DNA of 64,000 bases from an uncultured Pelagibacteraceae bacterium. Lineage in GTDB: Bacteria; Pseudomonadota; Alphaproteobacteria; Pelagibacterales; Pelagibacteraceae. The translations under genes were made by a program, and so were the position numbers. The DNA lies in the NCBI GenBank assembly GCA_902632545.1, contig CACPCX010000005.1, positions 28,662 to 92,661 of the forward strand, read 5' to 3'. The notes below the pieces were generated by a model. It ran no database searches and was not told the DNA's origin. It saw only the letters and a list, made by a program, of their open reading frames with translations. Shown piece by piece: positions 37,716-51,591 of the stretch; the stretch's first letter is position 1, and every line of letters starts with the position of its first letter.

Positions 37716-38660
37716 ATGAATCAAAATCCAACTAAACACACAAAAGTGTTAATAATTGGATCCGGTCCAGCTGGATATACTGCTGCAGTCTATGCTGCTA
37801 GAGCAATGTTGAACCCTATTTTAGTTTATGGATCAGAACCAGGTGGCCAATTGACTACGACAACTGATGTTGAAAATTATCCAGGATTTTCTGAAGTAAT
37901 TCAAGGTCCATGGTTAATGGATCAAATGAAAGAACAAGCAAAAGCAGTTGGAACTGAAATGATTGAAGACCATATTGGATCTGTAAATTTAAAAACCTCA
38001 CCCTTTGAAGCAATTGGTGATAGTGGTCAGAAATATACTGCTGATAGTATTATTATATCTACTGGAGCTCAGGCTAGATGGCTAAATTTAGATTCAGAGC
38101 AAGAATTCAGAGGCTTTGGAGTTTCCGCATGTGCTACATGTGATGGTTTCTTTTTTAGAGATAAAGAAGTGGCTGTGGTAGGTGGTGGAAATGCTGCCGT
38201 TGAGGAAGCAATGTTTCTTACGAAGTTTGCTTCAAAAGTAAAATTAATACACAGAAGAGATAGTCTAAGAGCTGAAAAGATGCTCCAAAAAAAATTAATG
38301 GAAAATAAAAAAATAGAAATTATATGGGATTCGGTTGTGGAGGATGTGATTGGCGATAAAGATCCTAAAAATGTTAAGGGTTTAAAAATTAAAAATGTAA
38401 AAACAAATAATGTAGAAGAATTAAAACTAGATGGAGTTTTTATAGCAATAGGTCATGACCCTGCAACAAAACTTTTTAAAGATCAATTAGAGATGGACAC
38501 AGAAGGTTATCTAATTACTAAACCTGACTCTACCGAAACAAATGTTCCTGGTGTTTACGCCGCTGGAGATGTTAAAGATAAAACTTTTAGACAAGCAGTA
38601 ACTGCTGCTGGTATGGGTTGTATGGCTGCCCTTGAAGCTGAAAAATTTTTATCCCACTAA
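37716..38660 (+). CDS. trxB: Thioredoxin-disulfide reductase
   Basis: IIGSGPAGYTAAVYAARA, CATCDGFFFRDKEVAVVGGGNAAVEEA, GVYAAGDVKDKTFRQAVTAAGMGCMAA. Confidence 0.97.
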   Translation: MNQNPTKHTKVLIIGSGPAGYTAAVYAARAMLNPILVYGSEPGGQLTTTTDVENYPGFSEVIQGPWLMDQMKEQAKAVGTEMIEDHIGSVNLKTSPFEAIGDSGQKYTADSIIISTGAQARWLNLDSEQEFRGFGVSACATCDGFFFRDKEVAVVGGGNAAVEEAMFLTKFASKVKLIHRRDSLRAEKMLQKKLMENKKIEIIWDSVVEDVIGDKDPKNVKGLKIKNVKTNNVEELKLDGVFIAIGHDPATKLFKDQLEMDTEGYLITKPDSTETNVPGVYAAGDVKDKTFRQAVTAAGMGCMAALEAEKFLSH

Positions 38661-39302
38661 ATTAGAAATTTCGTTAGATTCAAATACACTTTGATCAATA
38701 TTTTCGTTAGCTAATTTTATCATTGCCTTAGCTACTATTTCTGACTGAATTGGTCTCATTTTTCTAAAAGACCCAATTAATATTGGAGTTAAAAGTTTAA
38801 ATATTATTATTCCAAATTTTTCACCAAACCTTTCTTCTTGTCTTTCTCCTAATAAAAATGATGGTCTCATAATCCCAATTTTATCAAAATTTAAATTTTT
38901 AATTTCTTCTTCAACCAAACCTTTGAATTTTAGATATTCGCCAGAACTTTTTGGATTTGCGTATCCAGAGGAAACAAAAAAGAATGATTTAACTGAATTA
39001 GATTTTGCTATTTGAGCAATTTTTTTAGGAATATCCAGCTCAATTTTTTGATATTCATTTTTATTGGGTGATTTTTTTTTAGTCGTACCAATGCAACAAA
39101 AACATTCATCTCCTTTAATATCTTCAGCATGTTTATTTAAATTATTAAAATCAGTCTTTATTGTTTCAATCTTTGGATTATTAATTCCTGTGAATGAACG
39201 GACAAATAATTTAATTTTTGAATAATTTGAATTTTGAATTAGATAATTAAGAACATGTCCTCCAACTAGACCTGTTGAACCAAATAATAAGGCAGTTTTC
39301 AC
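38649..39302 (-). CDS. NAD(P)H-binding oxidoreductase (atypical SDR, HTATIP2-like)
   Basis: LLFGSTGLVGGHVLNYL, CCIGTTKKKSPNKNEYQKIELD, GIMRPSFLLGERQEER. Confidence 0.8.
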   Translation of the reverse strand: MKTALLFGSTGLVGGHVLNYLIQNSNYSKIKLFVRSFTGINNPKIETIKTDFNNLNKHAEDIKGDECFCCIGTTKKKSPNKNEYQKIELDIPKKIAQIAKSNSVKSFFFVSSGYANPKSSGEYLKFKGLVEEEIKNLNFDKIGIMRPSFLLGERQEERFGEKFGIIIFKLLTPILIGSFRKMRPIQSEIVAKAMIKLANENIDQSVFESNEISNLVG

Positions 39303-39308
39303 TCCTAA

Positions 39309-42685
<3,377 letters not shown>

Positions 42686-42704
<19 letters not shown>

Positions 42705-43441
42705 TAATAACTGGAGGAGCAACTCGAATTGGTGCTGCAATTGCAAAAAAATTATCTGGTCAAAATAAAGAAATATTAATCCATTATAACAAATCAGAAG
42801 CTAAAGCAGAAAAATTAAAGAAAGATTTATCTAAAAATGGAACTAGAGTTTATTTAGTTAAAGGAGATTTAAGTAAAGAAAAAGACGTAAATAAAATAGT
42901 TAAATTTGCTAAATCAAAATTAAAATATTTTGACTGTCTAATTAATAACGCTTCCCTGTTCGAAAATGATAAACTTGAAAATTTTACTACGGATAGCTGG
43001 GGAAATCATTTAAGAACTAATTTAAGAACTCCGGCATTGCTTTCAAAAGCATTTGCAAAAAATATAAAGGATAAAAATAATAATATAATAAATATTATAG
43101 ATCAGAGAGTTTTCAAGCTAACTCCATATTTCTTTTCTTATACAATTAGTAAAACAGGACTTTATACTTTAACAAAGACTAGCGCCATGAGCTTAGCTCC
43201 AAATATAAGAGTAAATGGAATTGCTCCAGGACCCACAATCAAAAATAAGAGACAGTCTGAAAAACATTTTAAAAAACAATACATGGCAACTCCGCTAAAG
43301 AGGCAAGTTGATGTTGAGCAAATCTGTAATGCTGTTGACTTTTTCATTAAAAATAGATCTATTACAGGACAGGTTATATCTGTAGACAGTGGTCAAAGTT
43401 TAAATTGGCAAACTCCAGATATTATGGGTGGAAAAGAATGA
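42686..43441 (+). CDS. SDR family oxidoreductase, pteridine reductase/FolM-like
   Basis: [61 protein letters not shown]. Confidence 0.75.
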
Positions 43442-44367
43442 AAAAAATATTTTCAATTATAATTTTTTTATTTGTTACAAACAATCTATTTGCAAATACT
43501 TTAGAATATGAAGGTTTAGAAAAATTATCCAAAAATAATACTTTCATGAACGATAAAGGTAAACCTTATTCGATTGAAGAAATATCTGATAAAAAAAATT
43601 CATTGGTAATAATTTATAATCACGGAAGCATTCAAGATCATAAGCAGGATCCATGCAAAGCAAAACCTAAATTTGGACATATTTGGGATGCTGCAGTAGT
43701 ACCAGCAATCTTAAAATTACATAATAAAAAAATTAATGGATTAGAGATTAAGATTTATAGAGTATGCTCAGGCGTAAAAGGTATGCCAGTTAAGAAACAA
43801 AAAAAATACAGAAAAGAATTAAAATCAAAAGGAAAAATTAATTTAGTAGATGAGCATAAAAATATTAAAAGACAAAATATTATATTAAATGAAGTTAAAA
43901 ATTTGAAGAATCTTGGATTTGATAAAATAATATTATCAGGATATTCAGCTGGTGGATGGTCATCTCTATTTTTACAGTCAAGATATCCAGAAAAAATTAT
44001 AGGAACAATTGCTTTTAACCCAGCATTTGCAGGGCCGAAGAAAGAATGGCAAAAAAAATATCCTGAATGGGGTGCTTTTAGAGAAGATTCAGTAAATAAA
44101 TTTAATAAAGCAAAAACAATAAATGCAATTATTTTTGCTCATAAAGACGACATATTTGAAGATCCTAAAACTTTATCATTTTTTGAAAATTTTGAAAATC
44201 TAAGTCTTATTGATTATAGTGAATTAAAACCAACTAAATGTAATTGGGCTGATGTAAATGAAAAAATGACAGCAGATAAAGGGCATAATATTCCACAATC
44301 AAAATGTTTTACAAAATATTTGGAAAATAAAAATTATCTGATCTCATTTCTTGAAAATATAATTTAA
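43438..44367 (+). CDS. Secreted alpha/beta hydrolase-like protein
   Basis: Signal peptide [19 protein letters not shown]; nucleophile-elbow-like ILSGYSAGGWSSLFLQSRYPEKIIG; start trimmed from ORF start 43405. Confidence 0.65.
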   Translation: MKKIFSIIIFLFVTNNLFANTLEYEGLEKLSKNNTFMNDKGKPYSIEEISDKKNSLVIIYNHGSIQDHKQDPCKAKPKFGHIWDAAVVPAILKLHNKKINGLEIKIYRVCSGVKGMPVKKQKKYRKELKSKGKINLVDEHKNIKRQNIILNEVKNLKNLGFDKIILSGYSAGGWSSLFLQSRYPEKIIGTIAFNPAFAGPKKEWQKKYPEWGAFREDSVNKFNKAKTINAIIFAHKDDIFEDPKTLSFFENFENLSLIDYSELKPTKCNWADVNEKMTADKGHNIPQSKCFTKYLENKNYLISFLENII

Positions 44368-44792
44368 TGAAGAAAAATAATTTAAAAATTATTAAAATAG
44401 ATAAGAACAAAACCTTATTTAATTACGAAAAAAAAGTCTTAATTAAAGAGTTAATATTGGATTTAAAACTTGGTTACTATGACTTTGAAAAAGAAAAACC
44501 TCAGAAAGTAAAATTTAATATTGAAGTTAATTATGAGGATAAAAAACCTTCAAATGATAAAGATTTAAAAACTATCGTAAATTACGCAAAGATTGTAAAA
44601 TTAATAAAAAAATTAATAAAAAATAAACATTATAATTTTTTAGAAACTTTAGCTGAAGATGTCTTTGATGAATTATTCAAAGATAAGAGGATTGATAAAA
44701 TAAGTCTTCAAATTGAAAAACTTGAGATAATGAAAGACTGCTCAGCTGTAGGTATTCAAATTTCCAAAAAAAGAAGTCATGTTAAGTCCTGA
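44367..44792 (+). CDS. folB: Dihydroneopterin aldolase-like protein
   Basis: [59 protein letters not shown]. Confidence 0.75.
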   Translation: MKKNNLKIIKIDKNKTLFNYEKKVLIKELILDLKLGYYDFEKEKPQKVKFNIEVNYEDKKPSNDKDLKTIVNYAKIVKLIKKLIKNKHYNFLETLAEDVFDELFKDKRIDKISLQIEKLEIMKDCSAVGIQISKKRSHVKS

Positions 44793-46614
44793 AAAAGGTA
44801 AAGAAGTTATAAAAAAAGAATTACCTTTAATTCCAAAATTGCCTGGAGTTTATAGAATGCTTAATTCTGAGAATGAGATTTTATATGTAGGTAAGGCAAA
44901 AAATCTTCCTAATAGATTAAAAAGTTATGTATCGGAAAAAAATCATATAATACGAACAGAAAGAATGTTGTCTCAAACAAGAAAACTTGAGATAACTACT
45001 ACAACAAATGAGAGTGAGGCTTTACTTCTTGAGGCAAATTTAATCAAAAAACATAAGCCAAAATTTAATATTCTATTAAAGGACGACAAATCTTTTCCAT
45101 ATATTTTTATTTCTGATCATGAGTTTCCAAGAATAGAAAGGCATAGAGGTGCAAAAAATAGACCAGGTAAATATTATGGACCTTTTGCGAGTTCATTAGC
45201 GGTTAATATGGCGATTAAAACTATTCAAAGAATATTTCTTTTAAGATCTTGCACAGACAAACAAGTAGAGGCAGGTGATAAAACTTGCTTCAATTATTTT
45301 TTAAAAAGATGTGCAGGACCATGTGGTGGAAAAATAAATAAAAACGATTATGCAAAGTTAGTTGAAGCTGCAGATGAATTCTTGAGTAAAGGAAAATCAA
45401 GAAAAATACAAAAAACACTTTCTCAACAAATGGAAGAAGCTAGTGAAGAGCTAGATTTTGAAAAAGCTGCAATTATGAGAGATAAAATAAAATCTCTAAA
45501 TATTATTCAATCTTCATTAACAATAAGCGAGGCAAATCTCATAGAGGCTGACGTGATAGCAGGATACAAAGAGTCTGGAAAAACCTGTATCCAAGTATTT
45601 TTTTATAGGTCTAAACAAAATTGGGGTAATCAGGCTTTTTTTCCAAAACATGATCCAGATGAAACTTTAAGCAATATACTCAATTCTTTTGTTGCACAAT
45701 TTTATGAAAATAAGGCTGTTCCTAGTTCAGTAATTTTAAGTGAGGATATAAAAGAAAGAAAATTGTTAGAAAAAACTTTAACAAAAAAAGAAAATAAAAA
45801 CGTCACTTTATCAACAGCTAAGAAAGGCTCGAAACTTAGAGTTATAAATCTCGCAATAAAAAATGCTAAAGATAGTTTAAATAGAAAATTATATGAAAGT
45901 CAAAATAATAGAAATTTATTAGATGAAATTTCAAAAAAGTTCAAATTAGATAATACAATAAGTGTCATCGAGGTTTATGATAATAGTCATATTCAAGGTA
46001 CCAATAGTGTTGGGGCATTAATCACATATGGTGAGGAAGGGTTTATCAAAAAAAGATATAGAAAATTTAATATAAAAACAGAAAAATTTAAACAAGATGA
46101 TTACGGAATGATTAAAGAAGTTTTAGAAAGAAGATTTAAAAGAGCAATACAAGAAAAAGGAAATTTCTTAACTTTCCCTGATTTGGTTTTAATTGATGGT
46201 GGAAAAGGACAATATTCATCTGCAAGAGGAACAATGAATGATTTAGGATTGAACGAAATACCAGTAATTGCTATTGCAAAAGGTAAATACAGAAATAGTG
46301 GTAATGAAACTTTTTTTCATAATGGAAAGGAGTTTAAATTTGCTAAAAACGATCCGTCTTTATTTTTCTTACAAAGGATTAGAGATGAAGCACACAGATT
46401 TGCCATAAGTGCCCATAGAGCAAAAAGGAAAAAAGGTATTAGTAAATCACTTTTAGATCAAATACAGGGTATTGGATCTGTTCGAAAAAGAGCTCTTTTG
46501 AACCATTTTGGCTCTGCTCGATCGGTTGAGTCTGCTAGTTTAGATGAAATTAAATCTGTAGAAGGTGTTGAAGAAAAAGTAGCAAAAAAGATATATAACT
46601 TTTTTCACGAATAA
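44779..46614 (+). CDS. uvrC: Excinuclease ABC subunit C
   Basis: [60 protein letters not shown]-terminal HhH. Confidence 0.98.
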   Translation: MLSPEKGKEVIKKELPLIPKLPGVYRMLNSENEILYVGKAKNLPNRLKSYVSEKNHIIRTERMLSQTRKLEITTTTNESEALLLEANLIKKHKPKFNILLKDDKSFPYIFISDHEFPRIERHRGAKNRPGKYYGPFASSLAVNMAIKTIQRIFLLRSCTDKQVEAGDKTCFNYFLKRCAGPCGGKINKNDYAKLVEAADEFLSKGKSRKIQKTLSQQMEEASEELDFEKAAIMRDKIKSLNIIQSSLTISEANLIEADVIAGYKESGKTCIQVFFYRSKQNWGNQAFFPKHDPDETLSNILNSFVAQFYENKAVPSSVILSEDIKERKLLEKTLTKKENKNVTLSTAKKGSKLRVINLAIKNAKDSLNRKLYESQNNRNLLDEISKKFKLDNTISVIEVYDNSHIQGTNSVGALITYGEEGFIKKRYRKFNIKTEKFKQDDYGMIKEVLERRFKRAIQEKGNFLTFPDLVLIDGGKGQYSSARGTMNDLGLNEIPVIAIAKGKYRNSGNETFFHNGKEFKFAKNDPSLFFLQRIRDEAHRFAISAHRAKRKKGISKSLLDQIQGIGSVRKRALLNHFGSARSVESASLDEIKSVEGVEEKVAKKIYNFFHE

Positions 46615-46616
46615 TT

Positions 46617-47201
46617 ATGCTTAAAAAAATTCCAAACATATTAACGATAGGGAGAATAATAATTGTTCCTTTTTTTGTTTTAGCTTTTTACCTTCCAGGA
46701 TTTTATGGTGATTTAACTGCTCTAATATTATTTATTATTGCATCTTTTACAGACTTTTTGGATGGTATGTTGGCTAGAATGTTTGGAGTTGAGTCAAAGC
46801 TAGGTGAATTATTAGACCCCATAGCTGATAAAATCATTGTTGCAACAGCACTGATACTTTTAGTCATGGATGGAACGATCAGAAATTACGAAGTAATTGC
46901 AGCAATAATAATTCTTACAAGAGAAATTTTAATTTCAGGTTTAAGAGAATTTTTAGCAAAAGGAAAAATAAAACTTCCAATTTCAAATCTTGCTAAACTC
47001 AAAACAGTTTTACAGATGGTGTCTATAGCTCTTTTGTTATCTGGAGATACTGGAAATAAAATAATTAATTTTCAAGATTATAACGCTCAAACTATAGGTA
47101 TAGTTCTGTTATGGTTATCTGCTGCCTTAACTCTTTTTACTGGATATGATTATATGCGAAAAGGCATAGATCATGCCATGTCTGAGGACAGTAAAGATTA
47201 G
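46617..47201 (+). CDS. pgsA: CDP-diacylglycerol--glycerol-3-phosphate 3-phosphatidyltransferase
   Basis: PNILTIGRIIIVPFFV, DFLDGMLARMFGVESKLGELLDPIADKI (CDP-alcohol phosphotransferase motif). Confidence 0.94.
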   Translation: MLKKIPNILTIGRIIIVPFFVLAFYLPGFYGDLTALILFIIASFTDFLDGMLARMFGVESKLGELLDPIADKIIVATALILLVMDGTIRNYEVIAAIIILTREILISGLREFLAKGKIKLPISNLAKLKTVLQMVSIALLLSGDTGNKIINFQDYNAQTIGIVLLWLSAALTLFTGYDYMRKGIDHAMSEDSKD

Positions 47202-48079
47202 GCTGCTTTTTTCTTCCTTACTAAGGCTTGATAACTTTCATTCAAATCAATAATAGTATCACAAACTTTAAATTGATTTTCAGCAATACATGATACTGGT
47301 GTTACTTCTGCTGCTGTACCTGTTAAAAAACATCCAACAAAATTAGGTAATTCGGTTGGACTAATTTTTCTTTCATGTATTTTTATATTTTTTGATTTTG
47401 CAATTCCAATTACAGTTCTTCTTGTAATACCATCTAAAAATGAATCTGGTATTGGTGTATGGATTTCTCCATTTTTATCTTTAAAAAAAATATTTGCACC
47501 AGTTGCCTCTGCAATATTCCCTTCATGATCCAGCATTAACGAGTCTGTATAACCCTGCTTTTCTGCTTCATGTTTTGAGAGAGTGCAAATCATATAAAGA
47601 CCTGATGCCTTTGTATCCCATGGAATTGTATTTGGTGCAGGTCTTCTCCAATTTGAGATATTTAATCTTATTCCTTCTACTTTAAGTTTAGGATCAAAAT
47701 ATGATCCCCATTCCCATGTTGCAATCGCAACATGTATTTTTGTTTGTTGCGCAGAAATAGCCATCATCTCACTTCCTCTCCAAGCAACGGGTCTAACATA
47801 ACCATTTTCTACTTTTTGTGTTGCGATAATTTTATTTGATGCATTATTGATTTCTTCCTCTGTATATGGAATTTCAAAACCCATTCTTCTGGCAGAATGA
47901 AAAAATCTAGCTGTATGCTCTTCTAATTTAAAAATTGAACCATCATAAACTCTCTCACCTTCAAACACACAACTAGCATAGTGCATACCATGGCTTAAAA
48001 CATGTAATTTAACGTCAGCCCAATCAACTAATTCGTTGTTGTACCATATTTTTCCAGATCTCTTATCGTAAGGTATCAT
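47198..48079 (-). CDS. ilvE: Branched-chain amino acid aminotransferase
   Basis: HGMHYASCVFEGERVYDG, KASGLYMICTLSKHEAEKQGYTDSLMLD, EATGANIFF, FLTGTAAEVTPV. Confidence 0.95.
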   Translation of the reverse strand: MIPYDKRSGKIWYNNELVDWADVKLHVLSHGMHYASCVFEGERVYDGSIFKLEEHTARFFHSARRMGFEIPYTEEEINNASNKIIATQKVENGYVRPVAWRGSEMMAISAQQTKIHVAIATWEWGSYFDPKLKVEGIRLNISNWRRPAPNTIPWDTKASGLYMICTLSKHEAEKQGYTDSLMLDHEGNIAEATGANIFFKDKNGEIHTPIPDSFLDGITRRTVIGIAKSKNIKIHERKISPTELPNFVGCFLTGTAAEVTPVSCIAENQFKVCDTIIDLNESYQALVRKKKAA

Positions 48080-48151
48080 GTATGAAAATTTTTTAATTTA
48101 TAACTGAAAAATATCTTTGTATCTTTAATATGTCAATATAACTTACCTATT

Positions 48152-48589
48152 ATGAAAGAACTTTTGTATTTAAAAGATGACCAGCTTAAAGATCTAATTG
48201 AAAAACTATTTGTAAGCTACAGAGAAACCTTTTCCGACTCTAAAAAAATATTAGATAATTATTCAATTGGCTTAGCTCACCATAAAGTAATTCATTTACT
48301 GTCAATGTATGAAGGAATCTCAATTTCAGAGCTACTTAAGAGATTAAAAGTGACAAAACAAAGCTTAAATCGTGTTCTTAAAGATTTAATTAAACTTGAA
48401 ATCATTATGTTTAAAAGGGATGATCAAGACACTAGAGTAAAGCATGTTTTTCTCAATGATAAAGGTAAAAAAATCTTTAATGAAATTTTTAATTTACAAA
48501 AAAAGAGAATTTATAATGCTTTGCTAAATTCAAGTTCTGAGGAAGTTATAAATTTTGATAATGTACTAAGTAAAATAATAAATGGATAA
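48152..48589 (+). CDS. MarR-family regulator (PetP-like)
   Basis: HHKVIHLLSMYEGISISELLKRLKVTKQSLNRVLKDLIKLEIIMFKRDDQDTRVKHVFLNDKGKKIF. Confidence 0.85.
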   Translation: MKELLYLKDDQLKDLIEKLFVSYRETFSDSKKILDNYSIGLAHHKVIHLLSMYEGISISELLKRLKVTKQSLNRVLKDLIKLEIIMFKRDDQDTRVKHVFLNDKGKKIFNEIFNLQKKRIYNALLNSSSEEVINFDNVLSKIING

Positions 48590-49259
48590 GTTTATTGCAC
48601 ATGTTTTAGTGGTTGACGATGATGATGGAATTAGATCTCTTGTAAAAAAGTATCTAAATGAAAATAAATTTTTAGTCACTACTGCAGAAAATGCAGAAAA
48701 TGCATTAGAGAAAATAAAAATAATTAAGTTTGATTTAATAATTTTAGATATCATGATGCCAGGTAAAAGTGGACTTGAATTTTTGAGAGAAAATAAAAAA
48801 AAATTAGATACACCAGTGATACTTTTAACAGCTAAGGGTGAAGCAAATGAAAGAGTCGAAGGATTAGAGATTGGTGCTGATGACTATTTACCGAAACCAT
48901 TTGAGCCAAAAGAATTAATTTTAAGAATACAAAATATATTAAATAAAACAATCAAAACAGATCAGAAAAGAGTTATAGAATTTGAAAATGTAAAAATTGA
49001 TTTGAATAAACTTTTAATATTTAAAAATAATAAAGAATTTAAAATTAACTCAACAGAAAAGATAATTTTAGAAAAAATGATAAATAACCCTGGTAAAACT
49101 TTTTCAAGAGAAGATATTGGGCAATTAATTAATTTAGATAAAGAAAGATCAATAGATGTTATTATTACTCGGCTTAGAAAAAAAATTGAAATTGATCCAA
49201 AAAATCCAAAATTTTTACAGACAATAAGAGGTACGGGATATGTTCTTTGGATTGAGTGA
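48582..49259 (+). CDS. OmpR/PetR-type response regulator
   Basis: VLVVDDDDGIRSLVKKYL, LILDIMMPGKSGLEFL, LLTAKGEANERVEGLEIGADDYLPKPFEPKEL, winged-helix C-terminus. Confidence 0.94.
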   Translation: MDKFIAHVLVVDDDDGIRSLVKKYLNENKFLVTTAENAENALEKIKIIKFDLIILDIMMPGKSGLEFLRENKKKLDTPVILLTAKGEANERVEGLEIGADDYLPKPFEPKELILRIQNILNKTIKTDQKRVIEFENVKIDLNKLLIFKNNKEFKINSTEKIILEKMINNPGKTFSREDIGQLINLDKERSIDVIITRLRKKIEIDPKNPKFLQTIRGTGYVLWIE

Positions 49260-50559
49260 TTACTTAAAAAAAATATTACCAAAAAGATTATTTTATAGAG
49301 CTCTTCTTATAGTTGCTATTCCAGTTCTAGTTTTGCAGCTTATAATTACAATTGTTTTTTTTGATAGCCTTTGGATCAAAACAAACAAAGGTATGACAAG
49401 AACTCTAGTAAATGAAATAAGTACATTTGTTGAGGCCTATGGAAGCGAGCAAACAAATAAACAGGAGTTGCTTGATCTTTTTTCTATATTTTTAGATTTA
49501 AACATTGAATTCACTAATAACGAAAAATTAAAAAATTCAATTACTGAAAGATGGTTTAGTCCTATAGATAGAACTTTAAGAAGAGAGCTTAAATCCAAAT
49601 TTGGATTTAATAAATACTGGTTTGATACTACAAGTTATAAAGAATTAATTGATTTAAGAATTAAATATGAAGAAGGTTATTTTAAATTTTTAGTTCCTAA
49701 AGATAGAGTTACTAGTTCTTCAGCAAGGATATTTGCGCTTTGGATCACAGTACCTGCAATTATAATGGTAATCATTTCTCTAATATTTTTAAAAAATCAA
49801 ACTAGACCAATCACTAAATTAGCACGAGCAGCAGAAAGATTTGGTAAAGGAGAAAATATTGAAGAGTTCAAACCTTCTGGAGCTCTTGAAATAAGACAAG
49901 CAGGTCATGAATTTGATAAAATGAGGAAAAGAATTGAAAGACATATAAATCAAAGGACAGAAATGTTATCTGGAATAAGTCATGATTTAAGGACACCATT
50001 GACAAGAATGAAATTACAACTTGCTTTTATAAAAGATAAAGAAACGGTTGAAAAATTAACTGAGGACATTAATGAAATGGAAAAAATGTTAAATGAATAT
50101 TTGCAATTTACCAGTTCATCTTATGTTGAAAAAGATGAAATGTTTAATTTATCTGAATTAATTTCAGAAATTGTTGAAAAATATAACAATGAAAATATTT
50201 CACAAAATTTAACCCAAAGAATTTATTTTAATGGTAGGAAAAATTTAATTAACAGATGTCTAAATAATTTAATTGATAATGCTATAAAATATGCAACCAA
50301 AGTTGAAATTAGTTTAAATAAAAAAAATTCGAACTTATTTATTATCGTTGATGATAATGGCCCAGGAATATCAAAAAAAGAATATGAAAACGTATTTAAA
50401 CCTTTCTATAAAATAGACAAGGGTCGAGCAGACTCTAAATCAAGTGTTGGTCTTGGTTTATCTATTTCATCAGATATTATCAAATCTCATGGAGGAAATA
50501 TAATGTTAGAGAGGTCAAAAATGGATGGTTTAAGAGTTAAGATTTTTTTACCCGTTTAA
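49240..50559 (+). CDS. EnvZ-like sensor histidine kinase
   Basis: Two TMs, HAMP, GISHDLRTPLTRMKLQLAFI H-box, DNAIKYATKVEI, VDDNGPGIS, SVGLGLSI. Confidence 0.94.
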   Translation: MFFGLSDYLKKILPKRLFYRALLIVAIPVLVLQLIITIVFFDSLWIKTNKGMTRTLVNEISTFVEAYGSEQTNKQELLDLFSIFLDLNIEFTNNEKLKNSITERWFSPIDRTLRRELKSKFGFNKYWFDTTSYKELIDLRIKYEEGYFKFLVPKDRVTSSSARIFALWITVPAIIMVIISLIFLKNQTRPITKLARAAERFGKGENIEEFKPSGALEIRQAGHEFDKMRKRIERHINQRTEMLSGISHDLRTPLTRMKLQLAFIKDKETVEKLTEDINEMEKMLNEYLQFTSSSYVEKDEMFNLSELISEIVEKYNNENISQNLTQRIYFNGRKNLINRCLNNLIDNAIKYATKVEISLNKKNSNLFIIVDDNGPGISKKEYENVFKPFYKIDKGRADSKSSVGLGLSISSDIIKSHGGNIMLERSKMDGLRVKIFLPV

Positions 50560-50788
50560 CTTTTTTATTTTTATTTTTTTTTAATTTATTTATTATATTT
50601 TCAAGATTCTCAACACGTTTTGACAATACCTCAAACTCATCTTTACTTGTAAGTTTCATTTTAAAAACAAACTCATCCCTTTTAGATTTTAGGATATTAA
50701 ATAGTTCTGTAGTTAAATCTTTTGAAGATACTAGTCCCTGCTCTATTAATTTTGCAAACTTATCAATTATAAATTTAGAATTTTTCAT
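50537..50788 (-). CDS. UbiK/YqiC-like (BMFP) accessory factor
   Basis: Short coiled-coil protein, KSKRDEFVFKMKLTSKDEFEVLSKRVENLENII matches the UbiK pattern VxREEFDVQxxVLxRTREKLxxLE loosely. Confidence 0.6.
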   Translation of the reverse strand: MKNSKFIIDKFAKLIEQGLVSSKDLTTELFNILKSKRDEFVFKMKLTSKDEFEVLSKRVENLENIINKLKKNKNKKVKRVKKS

Positions 50789-50820
50789 ATTTAAGATATA
50801 CATTATAAGTATTATTAAAA

Positions 50821-51591
50821 ATGTTCATTAATAATTTTGACCCAGTAGCCTTAGAAATATTTTCTTTAGAAATCAGATGGTATTCTTTAGCTTATATATT
50901 TGGAATTATATTAGGCTGGATACTCGCTAAAAAATTATTTATTCAAAACATAGAAATCAAGAATAAATTTGATGATTATTTAACTTATTTAATTATAGGT
51001 ATAATTTTAGGAGGAAGACTAGGTTATATTATTATTTATAATTTAAGTTTTTATGTAAACAATCCATTAGATATATTTAAAGTTTGGCAAGGTGGAATGT
51101 CCTTCCATGGTGGTTTAATTGGAGTTATTTTTGCGTCGATTTTTTTTGCTAAAAAAAATAATCATAACCCATTTTTATATATGGACATTATCGCTTTAGT
51201 AGCTCCAGTCGGATTATTTTTTGGACGACTAGCAAACTTTATAAATTCAGAGTTATATGGAACTATAACTAATGTCCCCTGGGCAGTAACATTTATTCAG
51301 ATAGATAATCTTCCTAGACATCCCTCACAATTATATGAAGCATTATTAGAAGGTTTATTCCTATTTTTATTATTAATTTATTTTAGAAATAAATTTCCAA
51401 ATAAACCTGGTGTAATTTCAGGATTATTTTTAATAATTTACTCGATCTTCAGATTTATTGTAGAATTTTATAGAGTACCAGATGAACAACTAGGTTATAT
51501 ATTTTTAAACTTAACAATGGGGCAAGTAGTAAGTTTAATATTTATACTATTAGGGGTAATCTTATTTTATTTAAAATATGAAACTCGCTAA
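50821..51591 (+). CDS. lgt: Prolipoprotein diacylglyceryl transferase
   Basis: IRWYSLAYIFGIILGW, GGRLGYIIIYN, WQGGMSFHGGLIG, GRLANFINSELYG, RHPSQLYEALLEG. Confidence 0.97.
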   Translation: MFINNFDPVALEIFSLEIRWYSLAYIFGIILGWILAKKLFIQNIEIKNKFDDYLTYLIIGIILGGRLGYIIIYNLSFYVNNPLDIFKVWQGGMSFHGGLIGVIFASIFFAKKNNHNPFLYMDIIALVAPVGLFFGRLANFINSELYGTITNVPWAVTFIQIDNLPRHPSQLYEALLEGLFLFLLLIYFRNKFPNKPGVISGLFLIIYSIFRFIVEFYRVPDEQLGYIFLNLTMGQVVSLIFILLGVILFYLKYETR

